Origin: Mesostigma viride
Taxonomy: Eukaryota; Streptophyta; Mesostigmatophyceae; Mesostigmatales; Mesostigmataceae
Assembly (NCBI GenBank): GCA_009746045.1
Contig: RPFO01000002.1
Location: forward strand, 52,501 to 114,500
DNA: 62,000 nt
Direction of reading: 5' to 3'
In this document: piece after piece, positions 1-11,627 of the stretch
Position numbering within the stretch: position 1 is the first letter of the stretch
How the letters are laid out: each line of letters begins with the position of its first letter
Program-made: the position numbers and the translations under genes
The notes under the pieces: generated by a model
What the model saw: the letters and a program-made list of their open reading frames with translations, nothing else
What the model was told of the DNA's origin: nothing
Databases searched by the model: none

Positions 1-362
1 ATCCATCCATCCATCCATCCATCCATCCATCCATCCATCCATCCATCCATCCATCCATCCATCCATCCATCCATCCATCCATCCATCCATCCATCCATCC
101 ATCCATCCATCCATCCATCCATCCATCCATCCATCCATCCATCCATCCATCCATCCATCCATCCATCCATCCATCCATCCATCCATCCATCCATCCATCC
201 ATCCATCCATCCATCCATCCATCCATCCATCCATCCATCCATCCATCCATCCATCCATCCATCCATCCATCCATCCATCCATCCATCCATATATATCCAT
301 ATCCATCCATCCATCCATCCATCCATCCATCCATCCATCCATCCATCCATCCATCCATCCAT
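1..362. repeat. (ATCC)n microsatellite, open at the window edge
   Basis: Near-perfect tetranucleotide array, broken once around 289-302 by an ATAT-containing variant. It runs off the left edge, so its true length is unknown. Frames through it are open only because of the repeat and are not coding. Confidence 0.98.
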
Positions 363-869
363 CACTATACTTTTCGTCCGAGGGTAGTAAAAAGGATCCG
401 AGGCGTAAATTACGAGGTCTTATCTTACTACCTAGATACGAGGCGTGAGATCCAACGCCGTAATCATTACTACCTATCATCCTACGTAGTAATTTTACTA
501 GCCGTAAGTAAGAGTAACGTTACGACTGCACATCTTTGGTAGTACATTACCGACAGAGTAAATTACCGCGACGGGTCTTGGTTGGTAATCTACCACCTGT
601 AGATTAGGTGCCAGTGATCCGATGCTGTAAGATACGTTTCAGTAAGTTACTTCGGGGATCTTTGCCTGTACACGGCCAGATGGATAATTATATTGTAATG
701 GAGAAGTGGGAGAACGTGCGTGTCTATTAGCAAATGCAGCGAAATATAAAAATGTAGTTATCAGCCTTTTTCGCCTATTCAGCAGTTGTCGTTGTCGGCC
801 GTTGTCATTAAGCGGCTATAGATTATGTGTGCTGGGGCCGGTGAAAAGACGCTAGCAAAGTTCGTCTGA
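363..869. other. No gene seen; inverted copy of a microsatellite flank
   Basis: Positions 361-418 are the reverse complement of about 11134-11192, the flank of another (ATCC)n array. The rest is AT-moderate and carries scattered GTAATTTAC/GTAAATTAC-like words related to the 15-bp repeat at 10918-11050. No convincing reading frame is seen on either strand. Confidence 0.6.
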
Positions 870-2894
870 ATGGCGTCCAATAGAGGGGATTTTATTCTTA
901 GTGGATTGTTGGACGAGGAGAAGGCGAGGTTGCTGGCGGAGAATGCGAAAGAGCAGAGGGAAGCAGCGGAAGCCGTGCGTGGAAGATGAGGTAACGGGAT
1001 GGAGTGTGGGCCCTGGCTTCTGGTTATGAAATGATGGCGGTTGCAGGCCAGCCGTGCTCGCTGGTAATGGGTGCGTGGTGTTGAAATCCAAGTTCTGCGC
1101 GTATTCTGTTTTTTGGTCAATGATTGAAGGGATGTCGCCTTGTTTTATTTTTGTGCATCTGCGTCCCGTCGTGACTGCCTCGTCATGGACGCCCAGGGGT
1201 AGAAGTTCGAACGAGGGAATGATTTTTCAAACGCCTGGATATGTTATGATAGTACGAATAAATGGTAATGGGTAGAGGCGGCCAAAATTTTGTTGGAAGT
1301 GTGCCAACGCCGCACATACGACTTGAACAACCCTAGGTATCTTAGGAAAAGGAAACACGGATACGTCGGAGTGGAGGAAGAGGAAGACGATGACGATGGT
1401 GAAGACGGAGAGGTTTACAATGGAGGCCTTGAGAATGGGGAGACATTGAATCAGGAGAGCAGGGTAGCGGTGAGTGGCCCGTCATGAATTACATTGTGGT
1501 TGCAGTTGTTAGCGAGGCGTGTTGATTGCTTCTTGCCGCGGGTAATCGCTAGCGCGCATAACCTTCTTTTTTCAACAGGTGTTCTGGTGCATTGACTGCC
1601 GCAAAGCAATTAATGGGACTGATTATGTGCCTATCATGCCGTTTGGGAATCATACATTGCCAACATTTCGTGTTTAGAAGGCGCGCCTTCAGAAGCATAT
1701 TCAGCACCGCACGAGCCAGGTGCTGAAGGCGTGCTTGGAGAGGAAGGGGTATAAAGTGCGCATGACCGCATCGAAGAAGAAGAAGCAGCAGGAATCGGGC
1801 AAGACCATGATAACCGAGCCAGGATTGGCTTTCGTGCATGCAGTACATGGTGCGGCGCAGGCAGTGAATGCTGCATCGATTGCAGCGGTGCAGCCTGTGG
1901 CCATGGCGGTGCAGGGCGCGGGTCCTGAAGTGTGGGCGTTGGCGAAGCAGATTCACGATGCTGTCATGGCCACGTTGTGAAGCCAAGGAATGGGTGTTGG
2001 TTCCAGTCAGGTGCCTCGCCCGGAGGAAGCTTTTCTGCTGTAAGCAGAGGTGCGGCATCAAGCATTTGCAATCGCCATGAGAGCAGTGGAGATGTCAGCG
2101 GCATGAAGCATTTGCAATCGCCATGAGAGCAGTGGAGATGTCTGCGGCATTGGGAGATCTGCAGACAATTGCAGGAGGACATTGTGCGGTACGCTTGTAG
2201 GGTGTATGCTGTGTTGTTCCGCTCGCTAATGGACATGTGCCCCTGTAACCTCTTCCAGGCTAGTATCTGCTATCCACCTCTTCAGGCTTGAAAAGTAAAT
2301 TGCTGTACGGTTCACAATTGGCATGGCTTGACATGCACGCGTCCTTGACTGTGGTCTGCATGGGTTTGGGGTTTAGCGGTTTACATCAGACTCTGCTGTG
2401 TGTCTGCTTAATCAGCCGACGTGTCACATGGGGACAGCAACGGCGCTGGGATGCAGCCCGGTGTGAATGCGAGTAAGGTACGCGCTGTCATGCATGGCGG
2501 ATGGGGCGTGGAAGCCACGACCCACGTTTTTGTGTGTGCACGGGGGGCTAGGGGGCAAGTCGTTGTGTTGCTGCCATCCATATGGCCATGGATATGCGGG
2601 AAGCTTTCCCTGTACCCATACTTAATGATGCATGGACTGGTTGTGACAGCCAAGGGTTTAGCTGTCGTGGGTTTGCTGAGTGATCATGGCAGTCTGCTAG
2701 GCTGGTGCTAGAACAGCAATAGCGCGGTTACTGCTATGTCTTGCCCGTGCTAACTGATGCTGCAGCCATGCGTGGAGCGCGAATCGTCCCGAGAGGAGAA
2801 GGAGGAGGCGGGGCCGGTGCACCCATGGGCAGGGCCGGAGAAGAAGGACGCGGAGCACCCAGTGTGGGAGAAGGAGAAGGCGGGGAAGCACTGA
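870..2894 (+). pseudogene. Unrecognised multi-exon gene, probably broken
   Basis: Coding-like segments with splice signals line up on the plus strand. They are: 870-about 974 or 990 (starts MASNRGDF, Glu/Ala/Arg-rich helix); 1276-1469 (acidic EEEEDDDD run, donor GTGAGT at 1470); 1579-1980 (acceptor TTCAACAG at 1571-1578); about 2108-2188 (donor GTACGC); about 2416-2477 (donor GTACGC); and 2766-2894 (acceptor CTGATGCTGCAG, Lys/Glu-rich C-terminus, stop at 2892). Exons 1276-1469 and 1579 on join in phase 0. The third segment holds a WCIDC motif followed by spaced histidines, which could be a small zinc finger. A TAG at 1675-1677 interrupts it although the frame stays open for 100 more codons. 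A TGA also precedes the 990 donor, and a 46-bp tandem duplication lies at 2062-2153. I do not recognise the product; several exon borders are guesses. Confidence 0.4.
2062..2153 (+). repeat. 46-bp tandem duplication in an exon-like segment
   Basis: Two near-identical 46-bp copies start at 2062 and 2108, each containing ATCGCCATGAGAGCAG. The unit is not a multiple of three, so the duplication would shift the frame of the surrounding exon. Confidence 0.85.
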
Positions 2895-3532
2895 AGCTCC
2901 ACCCCATGTCAGGCCTCTAGTATAGGTGCCAGTTAACTAAACCCATGCACGTGCAGGTTGTAGCTCAGAATGTATTTAAAATCATATGCCCCTTTTCAGG
3001 TATATGTGTAACAGTGACTCCCAACGGATATATGTTCCTAATTTATTAAATTCTTACTGAATAATTGTTGTCTTTATGAACCCATGAAGAGCAAAGCCCG
3101 GTGGGGAGTACATGTAACGCATTACCACGAGAAGGGGTCCCCACACCGCATTTCTTCGCTCTCTGTTCCTATGCAGAACAAGAAGAGGTGGAAGACCAAT
3201 GTCCCGGCTCACACGCCAGCCCATGTGGGTAAGCCCCCTCCCCCAAAGCGGAAGGGGCGCTTTGGGGAGAAGTGTAGTGAGGATTTTGTAGACTAGATAG
3301 CACTAACTTACTTACACCAGACCTGGCAATAAACAAGCATTGATGGGATGGACCCAGCGATACATAATGGGCGTGCATGCGTAAAAAATATACACTATGC
3401 ATGGCCCAATGGGCATGCATTCAAATAATTACAAATGAAGGCCGCCATGAGAGCACTGAAGCTAAACCAGACCGGGCCACAATTAACCCTCCAGCACCAA
3501 AGTTCCACTGCATCATGTAAGACAAGCCTGAC
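2895..3532 (+). other. Degenerate LINE 3'-end remnant, no gene
   Basis: Positions about 2975-3060 resemble the 3' end seen at 50515-50611: AGAATGTATT, then CATATGCCCC, then TCCCAACGGA. The segment 3220-3300, CCCCCTCCCCC leading to GAGGATTTTGTAGA, recurs in altered form at 56250-56320. The 70-codon frame at 3084-3296 has no other support. Confidence 0.45.
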
Positions 3533-4782
3533 ATCCATCCATCCATCCATCCATCCATCCATCCATCCATCCATCCATCCATCCATCCATCCATCCATCC
3601 ATCCATCCATCCATCCATCCATCCATCCATCCATCCATCCATCCATCCATCCATCCATCCATCCATCCATCCATCCATCCATCCATCCATCCATCCATCC
3701 ATCCATCCATCCATCCATCCATCCATCCATCCATCCATCCATCCATCCATCCATCCATCCATCCATCCATCCATCCATCCATCCATCCATCCATCCATCC
3801 ATCCATCCATCCATCCATCCATCCATCCATCCATCCATCCATCCATCCATCCATCCATCCATCCATCCATCCATCCATCCATCCATCCATCCATCCATCC
3901 ATCCATCCATCCATCCATCCATCCATCCATCCATCCATCCATCCATCCATCCATCCATCCATCCATCCATCCATCCATCCATCCATCCATCCATCCATCC
4001 ATCCATCCATCCATCCATCCATCCATCCATCCATCCATCCATCCATCCATCCATCCATCCATCCATCCATCCATCCATCCATCCATCCATCCATCCATCC
4101 ATCCATCCATCCATCCATCCATCCATCCATCCATCCATCCATCCATCCATCCATCCATCCATCCATCCATCCATCCATCCATCCATCCATCCATCCATCC
4201 ATCCATCCATCCATCCATCCATCCATCCATCCATCCATCCATCCATCCATCCATCCATCCATCCATCCATCCATCCATCCATCCATCCATCCATCCATCC
4301 ATCCATCCATCCATCCATCCATCCATCCATCCATCCATCCATCCATCCATCCATCCATCCATCCATCCATCCATCCATCCATCCATCCATCCATCCATCC
4401 ATCCATCCATCCATCCATCCATCCATCCATCCATCCATCCATCCATCCATCCATCCATCCATCCATCCATCCATCCATCCATCCATCCATCCATCCATCC
4501 ATCCATCCATCCATCCATCCATCCATCCATCCATCCATCCATCCATCCATCCATCCATCCATCCATCCATCCATCCATCCATCCATCCATCCATCCATCC
4601 ATCCATCCATCCATCCATCCATCCATCCATCCATCCATCCATCCATCCATCCATCCATCCATCCATCCATCCATCCATCCATCCATCCATCCATCCATCC
4701 ATCCATCCATCCATCCATCCATCCATCCATCCATCCATCCATCCATCCATCCATCCATCCATCCATCCATCCATCCATCCAT
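3533..4782. repeat. (ATCC)n microsatellite, 1.25 kb
   Basis: About 312 perfect ATCC units without interruption. It abuts a 5'-truncated LINE 3' end on its right side. The long open frames on both strands are repeat artefacts. Confidence 0.99.
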
Positions 4783-5160
4783 GATCGGGGTATAGTCCTA
4801 GTACAGCCATGCTACGTCCTGGCTATGATGAGATTACTTGCCCACGCTCCTAGTGTTATGCCATGCTCACATGGGTCTTATTGCACCCACAGATTGCCGG
4901 ATCGTTGGCGTGTCCGTTTAGCTAGCGTTCCCGAATGCAGCTGTGGCATGCCTTAGGCATGAAGGAGACTGGGGGTCTCTGCCCTTTCTCCTGTTGTGCA
5001 CACACAGGGATTAAAAGCACTTCGGTGCTCCGTGACTCCCCAACAGGAGCACGTGTTTAATTAATTAATTAATTAATTAATCGGGGTTAGCTAATGCTCC
5101 TTGACTCCCTAATGGGGGCATGAGTTTAATAAATGAATTAAGTAGTTAGTTAATTAATGA
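4783..5160 (+). mobile_element. 5'-truncated LINE 3' end, family A, with doubled tail
   Basis: Matches the 3' UTR of the ORF1-only element at 13400-13676: GTCCTAGTACAGCCATG, then GGAGACTGGGG, then AGCACTTCGGTGCTCC, then an (AATT)n tail at 5057-5081. The terminal 30 bases and a second degenerate AAT-rich tail are repeated at 5082-5160. Only the 3' UTR is present, as expected for incomplete target-primed reverse transcription. Confidence 0.8.
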
Positions 5161-6250
5161 GGTTGATTCAGATGAGGTCTGTGCTGGTTCCTTGTGGACT
5201 GGCCAGCCAGGGAGATATCTTCTTACATGGTCAGGCCCTTGCCGACCATGTAAGAACCTGTTAGGCGACGCAGTGGCCAGCATTGGACATACCGCCATAT
5301 GTTTGTCTCCGCGATATGATTTTAGCTGACATGCAGAGCACAGACACTGTTGGCGTCATCCGCTCAACCCCTCTTATTCAGACATGGGACCTCGGATGTG
5401 TAGGATTAGTAGCGTTGCCCAGGCGGACATTGTCAAAGACTACGACCCCCCAGTTGTGGGTCCTAGGAAATTTAACAAGCATGATTGTCTCCTTGTTGAT
5501 AGGCATTAATTAATCCTTGATGATAGGCATTGATTGCGTGCAAGATTAGCTCGAGGCCCATATTTTAGACTACTAGCTGAGCTGTGGACATACATGTTGT
5601 TATTGACGTCTTGACGGATATTGACGTCTTGGGGTGACTTCCACTATATCTTCTTTGGGGAATTCAGAGATCCCGGTCCCCCAACATGGACATGAGACTA
5701 ATTAAAATCAATTAATCAATGTCATGAATAGAGCGCGTTCATGACGTTCAGTCATGAACAGAGCCCTAACCTTAAACACATAAGAAAACAATTATGGCGG
5801 GCCATGTGACTTGGAATGTAAGAAGCTTAGCCCCCAAACATATTGTTGTCTCACGTAATGAATCACTTGCTGATCAACAAATCGATGGTTATCTCATAGG
5901 CACAATGTACCTCTGACCATCATTGCTGGCCCATGCATGCATGCACCAATGGCAGCCTACATGACACATACATCGCTTATTTGCCATGTAAAAAATGCGA
6001 CAAAGTGTCCATATAGGTACTCATAGATTAGCACAAATTCCTTAGCACGATGTGGACAACTTTACTTAACGGTGAAAGCCTGTCTCGCCCTTATTGCCTT
6101 GAGGGTTCCCGGCGATAGGTCCTGTCTGTTGGTCGACATTTTTCTTTTGCAGCTGGCCATCGTCGGTAGGTATGAATGATCTCGATGCTAGCAATTACGA
6201 TGATGATACCCGAGGTAGTCTATACCTGGGATCGAGAGCTTCTTCTTGTA
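5161..6250. other. No feature recognised
   Basis: Mixed-composition DNA. The 76-codon frame at 5283-5513 has no splice, motif or repeat support. GGTCGGCAAG-type words around 5220-5260 form a small inverted repeat (TCTTACATGGTC / GACCATGTAAGA). Nothing else is seen. Confidence 0.5.
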
Positions 6251-6260
6251 TGGCAATGCC

Positions 6261-6790
6261 GGCAGGGCGATGACGGTGACGGCCGTCACCGTCATCGCTC
6301 TCGACGGGCGTGATGAAAAGTACCTGGTTGATAGGCGGCAGCTATTCACAATATAGGCCGTTTTTTATTACTCCGAATAAAGAGTTAAGAGGTTGGCCCT
6401 CGGCAGGGCGATGACGGGGCGCTGACGGGGCGATGACGGGGCGATGACGGGGCGTTCACGCGCGTGATTAATAGAACCTGTTTGATAGGCAGCGGCTATT
6501 GGTAATATACTTTGTTGATTAAGAGAAGAGTTTAGATGTTGGCCCGTCGAGGGCGATGACGGTGACGAGCGTCACCGTCATCGCCCTCGACGGGCGTGAT
6601 GAAAAGCCCATGTTTTATATGCGGTAGCTATTGGTAGTCCGTAGTATATAGGTCGTTGACTATCACTCCGAATAAAGAGTTAACAGGTTAAGGCCCTCGG
6701 CCGGGCGATGACGGGGCGATGACGGGGCGTTGACGCTCGTGATGAATAGGACCTGTTTGATAGGCGGCGGCTATTGCTAATATATAGGTC
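6261..6790. repeat. ~146-bp tandem satellite with palindromic cores
   Basis: Four diverged units begin near 6261, 6402, 6549 and 6699, spaced 141-150 bp. Each has a GGGCGATGACGG core, a GACGGGCGTGATGA-like segment and a TTGATAGGCGGC segment. Units 1 and 3 have palindromic cores: 6267-6298 (15-bp arms) and 6543-6594 (25-bp arms, 2-bp centre). In units 2 and 4 the palindrome is replaced by short GATGACGGGGC iterations. Confidence 0.85.
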
Positions 6791-6797
6791 GGATATT

Positions 6798-7395
6798 TGT
6801 GTACCACCCCCCTCCTTCCCGCGGCAGGTACGCAGCGACCCGCTGTTGTCCTGGCTGCAATTGTGTATCACTTGTACGGTATTTGTGTATCACTTGTACG
6901 GTATTTGTGTATCACTTGTCCTCCTTCCCGCGGCAGGTACGCAGCGACCCGCTGTTGTCCTGGCTGCAATTGTGTATCACTTGTACGGTATTTGTGTATC
7001 ACTTGTACGGTATTTGTGTATCACTTGTCCTCCTTCCCACGGCAGGTACGCAGCGACCCGCTGTTGTCCTGGCTGCAATTGTGTATTACTTGTACGGTAT
7101 TTGTGTATCACTTGTCCTCCTTCCCACGGCAGGTACGCAGCGACCCGCTGTTGTCCTGGCTGCAATTGTGTATCACTTGTACGGTATTTGTGTATCACTT
7201 GTACGGTATTTGTGTATCACTTGTCCTCCTTCCCACGGCAGGTACGCAGCGACCCGCTGTTGTCCTGGCTGCAATTGTGTATCACTTGTACGGTATTTGT
7301 GTACCACCCCCCTCCTTCCCACGGCAGGTACGCAGCGCCCGGCTGTTGTCCTGGCTGCAGTTGTGTACCACCTGTACGGTATTTGTGTACCACCA
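6798..7395. repeat. Higher-order tandem repeat, open in all three forward frames
   Basis: Six units of roughly 85-130 bp. Each has a fixed block (CTCCTTCCC, GGCAGGTACGCAGCGACC, GTCCTGGCTGCAA) followed by one to three copies of a 22-bp sub-unit, GTATCACTTGTACGG plus TATTTGT. No stop codon occurs in any forward frame across the array, so three long frames arise. They are frame-cycled versions of one repeat and are not evidence of a protein. Confidence 0.9.
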
Positions 7396-8601
<1,206 letters not shown>

Positions 8602-8669
8602 TCCCACCCCCCGCTCTCTTGTCCCTCCCGCACCCCTCCTCTCTCTTTCCCTTTTCCTTGGCTGTTGAG

Positions 8670-8778
8670 AAGGACTGGGGTGAAAACTCCAGACCGTTGG
8701 TGGCTGCCTTCAAGCAGGAAGTTTCAAGGATCAACAAGTTTTTGTGAGCTGTCTGATATGGTCACTGCTGCGACAAAG
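8670..8778 (+). pseudogene. Exon-like fragment with a one-base frame break
   Basis: Downstream of a long pyrimidine tract and an AG, the frame reads KDWGENSRPL and then AFKQEVSRINKFL. It stops at TGA 8745-8747 and resumes in the next frame as ELSDMVTAATK, ending at AAAG|GTGAGT (donor at 8779). The AFKQEVSRINKF segment weakly recalls the helical region of SPX domains. That is a guess from a short stretch. The break lies next to a T5 run, so a sequencing error is possible. Confidence 0.3.
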
Positions 8779-9324
8779 GTGAGTTATCTTGTTTTTCATG
8801 TAATTTTTTTGCTGTAGCTAGGTAAGCCGGCCATTTTGTACTCCCCTTTCTTTTGCTCTCACGATTTATTCTTGTTGTGGTTTATATGGTCCCGTTAAGT
8901 GGCATGCATTATCATTATCCACATTAGTGTGAGAAACCATCCGCAGTGTTGTAGCTTGCATCTATAACAACAGTTTTTGCTGCCGCCGCCACTGCTATTA
9001 CCAACATTAAGTCATTCTTGCTTTCTAAGCACTCTTTTTCCTCTTAGGCTGTTGGTTGGGATACCAGCCACCCTTGCACGCATAAATTCAAGCACCGGGT
9101 GCATGTGAAAACACAACCAAGGCAAGAATGTCCCCCTCTCGCAATATCCCACCCACGCAACGCACCCAATGCAGCAAGAATGGGACCACCTTGTTGCCAT
9201 GAGCTCTAGCACCGTTGCCACCCCTAGCTTTCTACTGTTCCCGTCCATCCTTATTTACACTGGCTGCTTTGCTTGCATTTCTGGCTCAGTGCCAGTTTGC
9301 ACTTGCTAGCTTGCTAAGACAATA
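8779..9324. other. No feature recognised
   Basis: Low-information sequence between an exon-like fragment and a minisatellite. A minus-strand frame of 78 codons (9012-9248) has no supporting motif or splice context. Confidence 0.4.
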
Positions 9325-9344
9325 ATGCAGCTTGCAAACGGCAA

Positions 9345-9725
9345 GGGCAAGCACCCGGGTAAGAGCAAAGGCAACCGCACGAGCAAAGGAAAGGGAAACT
9401 GGAAGAGCAAGCACAAGGCCAAGGAAAGGACAAAGGCACTTGTGCTTGCCAAAAGGGCAGGCTCAAGGGAAATGACAAGGGCAAGGGCAGGGGCAGGCAC
9501 AAGGGAAGCGGATAAGGGCAAGGGCAGGCGCAAGGGAAAGAGATTAGGACAAGTCAAGCACGAGGGAACGGACAAGGGCAAGGGCAGGCACAAGGGAAAA
9601 GATGAAGACAAGGGCAGGCACTAGGGAAAGGATGAGGGCAACGGCAAACACTGGGGATCAAAGGATAGGGGCAAGGGCAGATGCTAGGGTAACAGTTAGG
9701 GCAAAGGCAGGCACAAGAGAAGAAT
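9345..9725. repeat. Degenerate purine-rich minisatellite
   Basis: Irregular iterations of AAGGGCAAGGGCAGGCACA, roughly 12-26 bp each. The forward frame 9325-9624 is a Gly/Lys/Arg-rich run produced by the repeat and has no other sign of being a protein. Confidence 0.8.
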
Positions 9726-9954
9726 AAGGGGCCGTGAAGTATAAGTGGAAATGCGGGTGGCGACATGGGGTTCGATCGGGCCTGCTGATGCAAATGCAGA
9801 TTTCAACTGCAGTGACAAACACAAGCGTAGACATAGGCAACGACAAATTCCTTGCATGTGTGCCTTGCTCTTCACCGGCTGGCTCGTTTGCTAGTTGTCT
9901 AACAGTTTCTACCGATAAACATCACTTGCCATTGTAAGGTCTGCCTTGCTGCCG

Positions 9955-10195
9955 TGCTAGTGGGTAGCTGGGTGATCGTGCTTGTTCCTTGTCAAGGGAG
10001 GGATGCATGTGGAGTAGGTGGGTGGGTGTGCTTGTTCCTTGCCAAGGAAGGGATGCACAAAGGTTAGATAGGTGCACGTGCTTGTTTCTTGTCAAGGGAG
10101 GGACGCACAAAGGGTAGGTGGGGGCACATGGTTGTGCCTCGTCAAGGGCGGGATGCACGAAGGGTAGGTGGGGGCATGTGGTTGGTCCTTGTCTT
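9955..10195. repeat. ~55-bp minisatellite, related to the array at 52.3-53.5 kb
   Basis: About five units, each with GGTGGG, a GTGCTTGTTCCTTGTCAAGG core and GGGATGCAC. The reverse complement of the core matches the unit of the large array at 52250-53490. Confidence 0.85.
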
Positions 10196-10199
10196 TTCA

Positions 10200-10740
10200 C
10201 CGCCCAAGCGATGGCGATGTAGCATGCATTATACATTTATTCGTGCATTAAAAATCACTTTCCTTACAAGCGGCCTTAGCCGACTCCATCTGCCGTTGCC
10301 ATTTCTCCGTATTGCATTGTCCGGACACGGTTTTTGTGTCGCAGGTCTTCCCCCGTAAAGGCACAAGCTGCCTGCGCGCGGAATTATGTGCAGACACCTC
10401 GGTTTCCAACACGACGGCTTCCCGCACATATCGAGCTCTGGATGTACAACATCTTCCCCCGGCGCACTTGCTCCCGGATGGAGCTTCTGTGCGGTGCCGA
10501 CATCCCCGGAGCTGTCCTAAGCACCGCATGGAAACAGTATTTCAAGCCACGAAGAGAAGCCACGAATTTGATATTGACTTGATATTGTCGTCAGAAGACT
10601 TGATATGCTATTTTCTGTGAAGGCGTTGGATTTTTGTGCATGACATGTAATCCTGCATTTAATAATGAAATTTTTTATGAAATAGGAACTCGTCTTGCAT
10701 GAGCCTTGCTGCAAATGCCATTCATTTTTTTCCCCCGGGT
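10200..10740 (+). other. Possible exon, unrecognised
   Basis: Two overlapping plus frames (10312-10620, 10334-10582) follow a TGTGTCGCAG acceptor-like site at about 10335-10344. The second frame contains LWMYNIFPRR and GADIPGAVLSTAWKQYF, which read like real protein. No partner exon was found and the family is not recognised. The stretch after 10620 is AT-rich. Confidence 0.2.
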
Positions 10741-10917
10741 AAATGGGTGTTAGGGGTTAGGTTGACCGAAATGATAAGTGAAATCAAAGTGAAATTCTGA
10801 TAAGTGACATGCGTACTGCAATTCAGAACGACATAGCGACATGATTGTAGTACCGGTAGTGTACGCGAGAAGCATACGACGTCGTAACCTACGGGACCGA
10901 GTACCGGGATCGTAAAT

Positions 10918-11050
10918 TACCAACTCGTAAATTACTACCTCGCAAATTACTACCTCGTACCTTACTACCTCGTAAATTACTACCTCGTACATTACTACCT
11001 CGTAAATTACTACCTCGTAAATTACTACCTCGTAAATTACGACGTCGGAT
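10918..11050. repeat. 15-bp minisatellite TACCTCGTAAATTAC
   Basis: About nine diverged copies of the 15-mer. Related words continue into 11060-11160 and appear at 400-560, next to the inverted array flank. Confidence 0.9.
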
Positions 11051-11190
11051 CTTACCTCGGATCTAACTCGTAGCTTACGAGAAAGATCCGAACTCTTATA
11101 CAAACGGTAAGAGTAGTCTGTGCCGTAAATTACCACCTCGTAATTTACGCCTCGGATCCTTTTTACTACCCTCGGACGAAAAGTATAGTG

Positions 11191-11627
11191 ATCCATCCAT
11201 CCATCCATCCATCCATCCATCCATCCATCCATCCATCCATCCATCCATCCATCCATCCATCCATCCATCCATCCATCCATCCATCCATCCATCCATCCAT
11301 CCATCCATCCATCCATCCATCCATCCATCCATCCATCCATCCATCCATCCATCCATCCATCCATCCATCCATCCATCCATCCATCCATCCATCCATCCAT
11401 CCATCCATCCATCCATCCATCCATCCATCCATCCATCCATCCATCCATCCATCCATCCATCCATCCATCCATCCATCCATCCATCCATCCATCCATCCAT
11501 CCATCCATCCATCCATCCATCCATCCATCCATCCATCCATCCATCCATCCATCCATCCATCCATCCATCCATCCATCCATCCATCCATCCATCCATCCAT
11601 CCATCCATCCATCCATCCATCCATCCA
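11191..11627. repeat. (ATCC)n microsatellite
   Basis: About 109 units. The left flank (11134-11190) is an inverted copy of the flank at 361-418. The right edge abuts the 5' end of an ORF1-only LINE. Confidence 0.98.

Noticed and set aside
3395-4810. Long frames encoding poly-(MDGW) and poly-(IHPS) on both strands
   Set aside because: They are translations of a perfect (ATCC)n array; the 12-bp codon cycle has no stop. No coding evidence exists outside the repeat. The same holds for 11166-11700.
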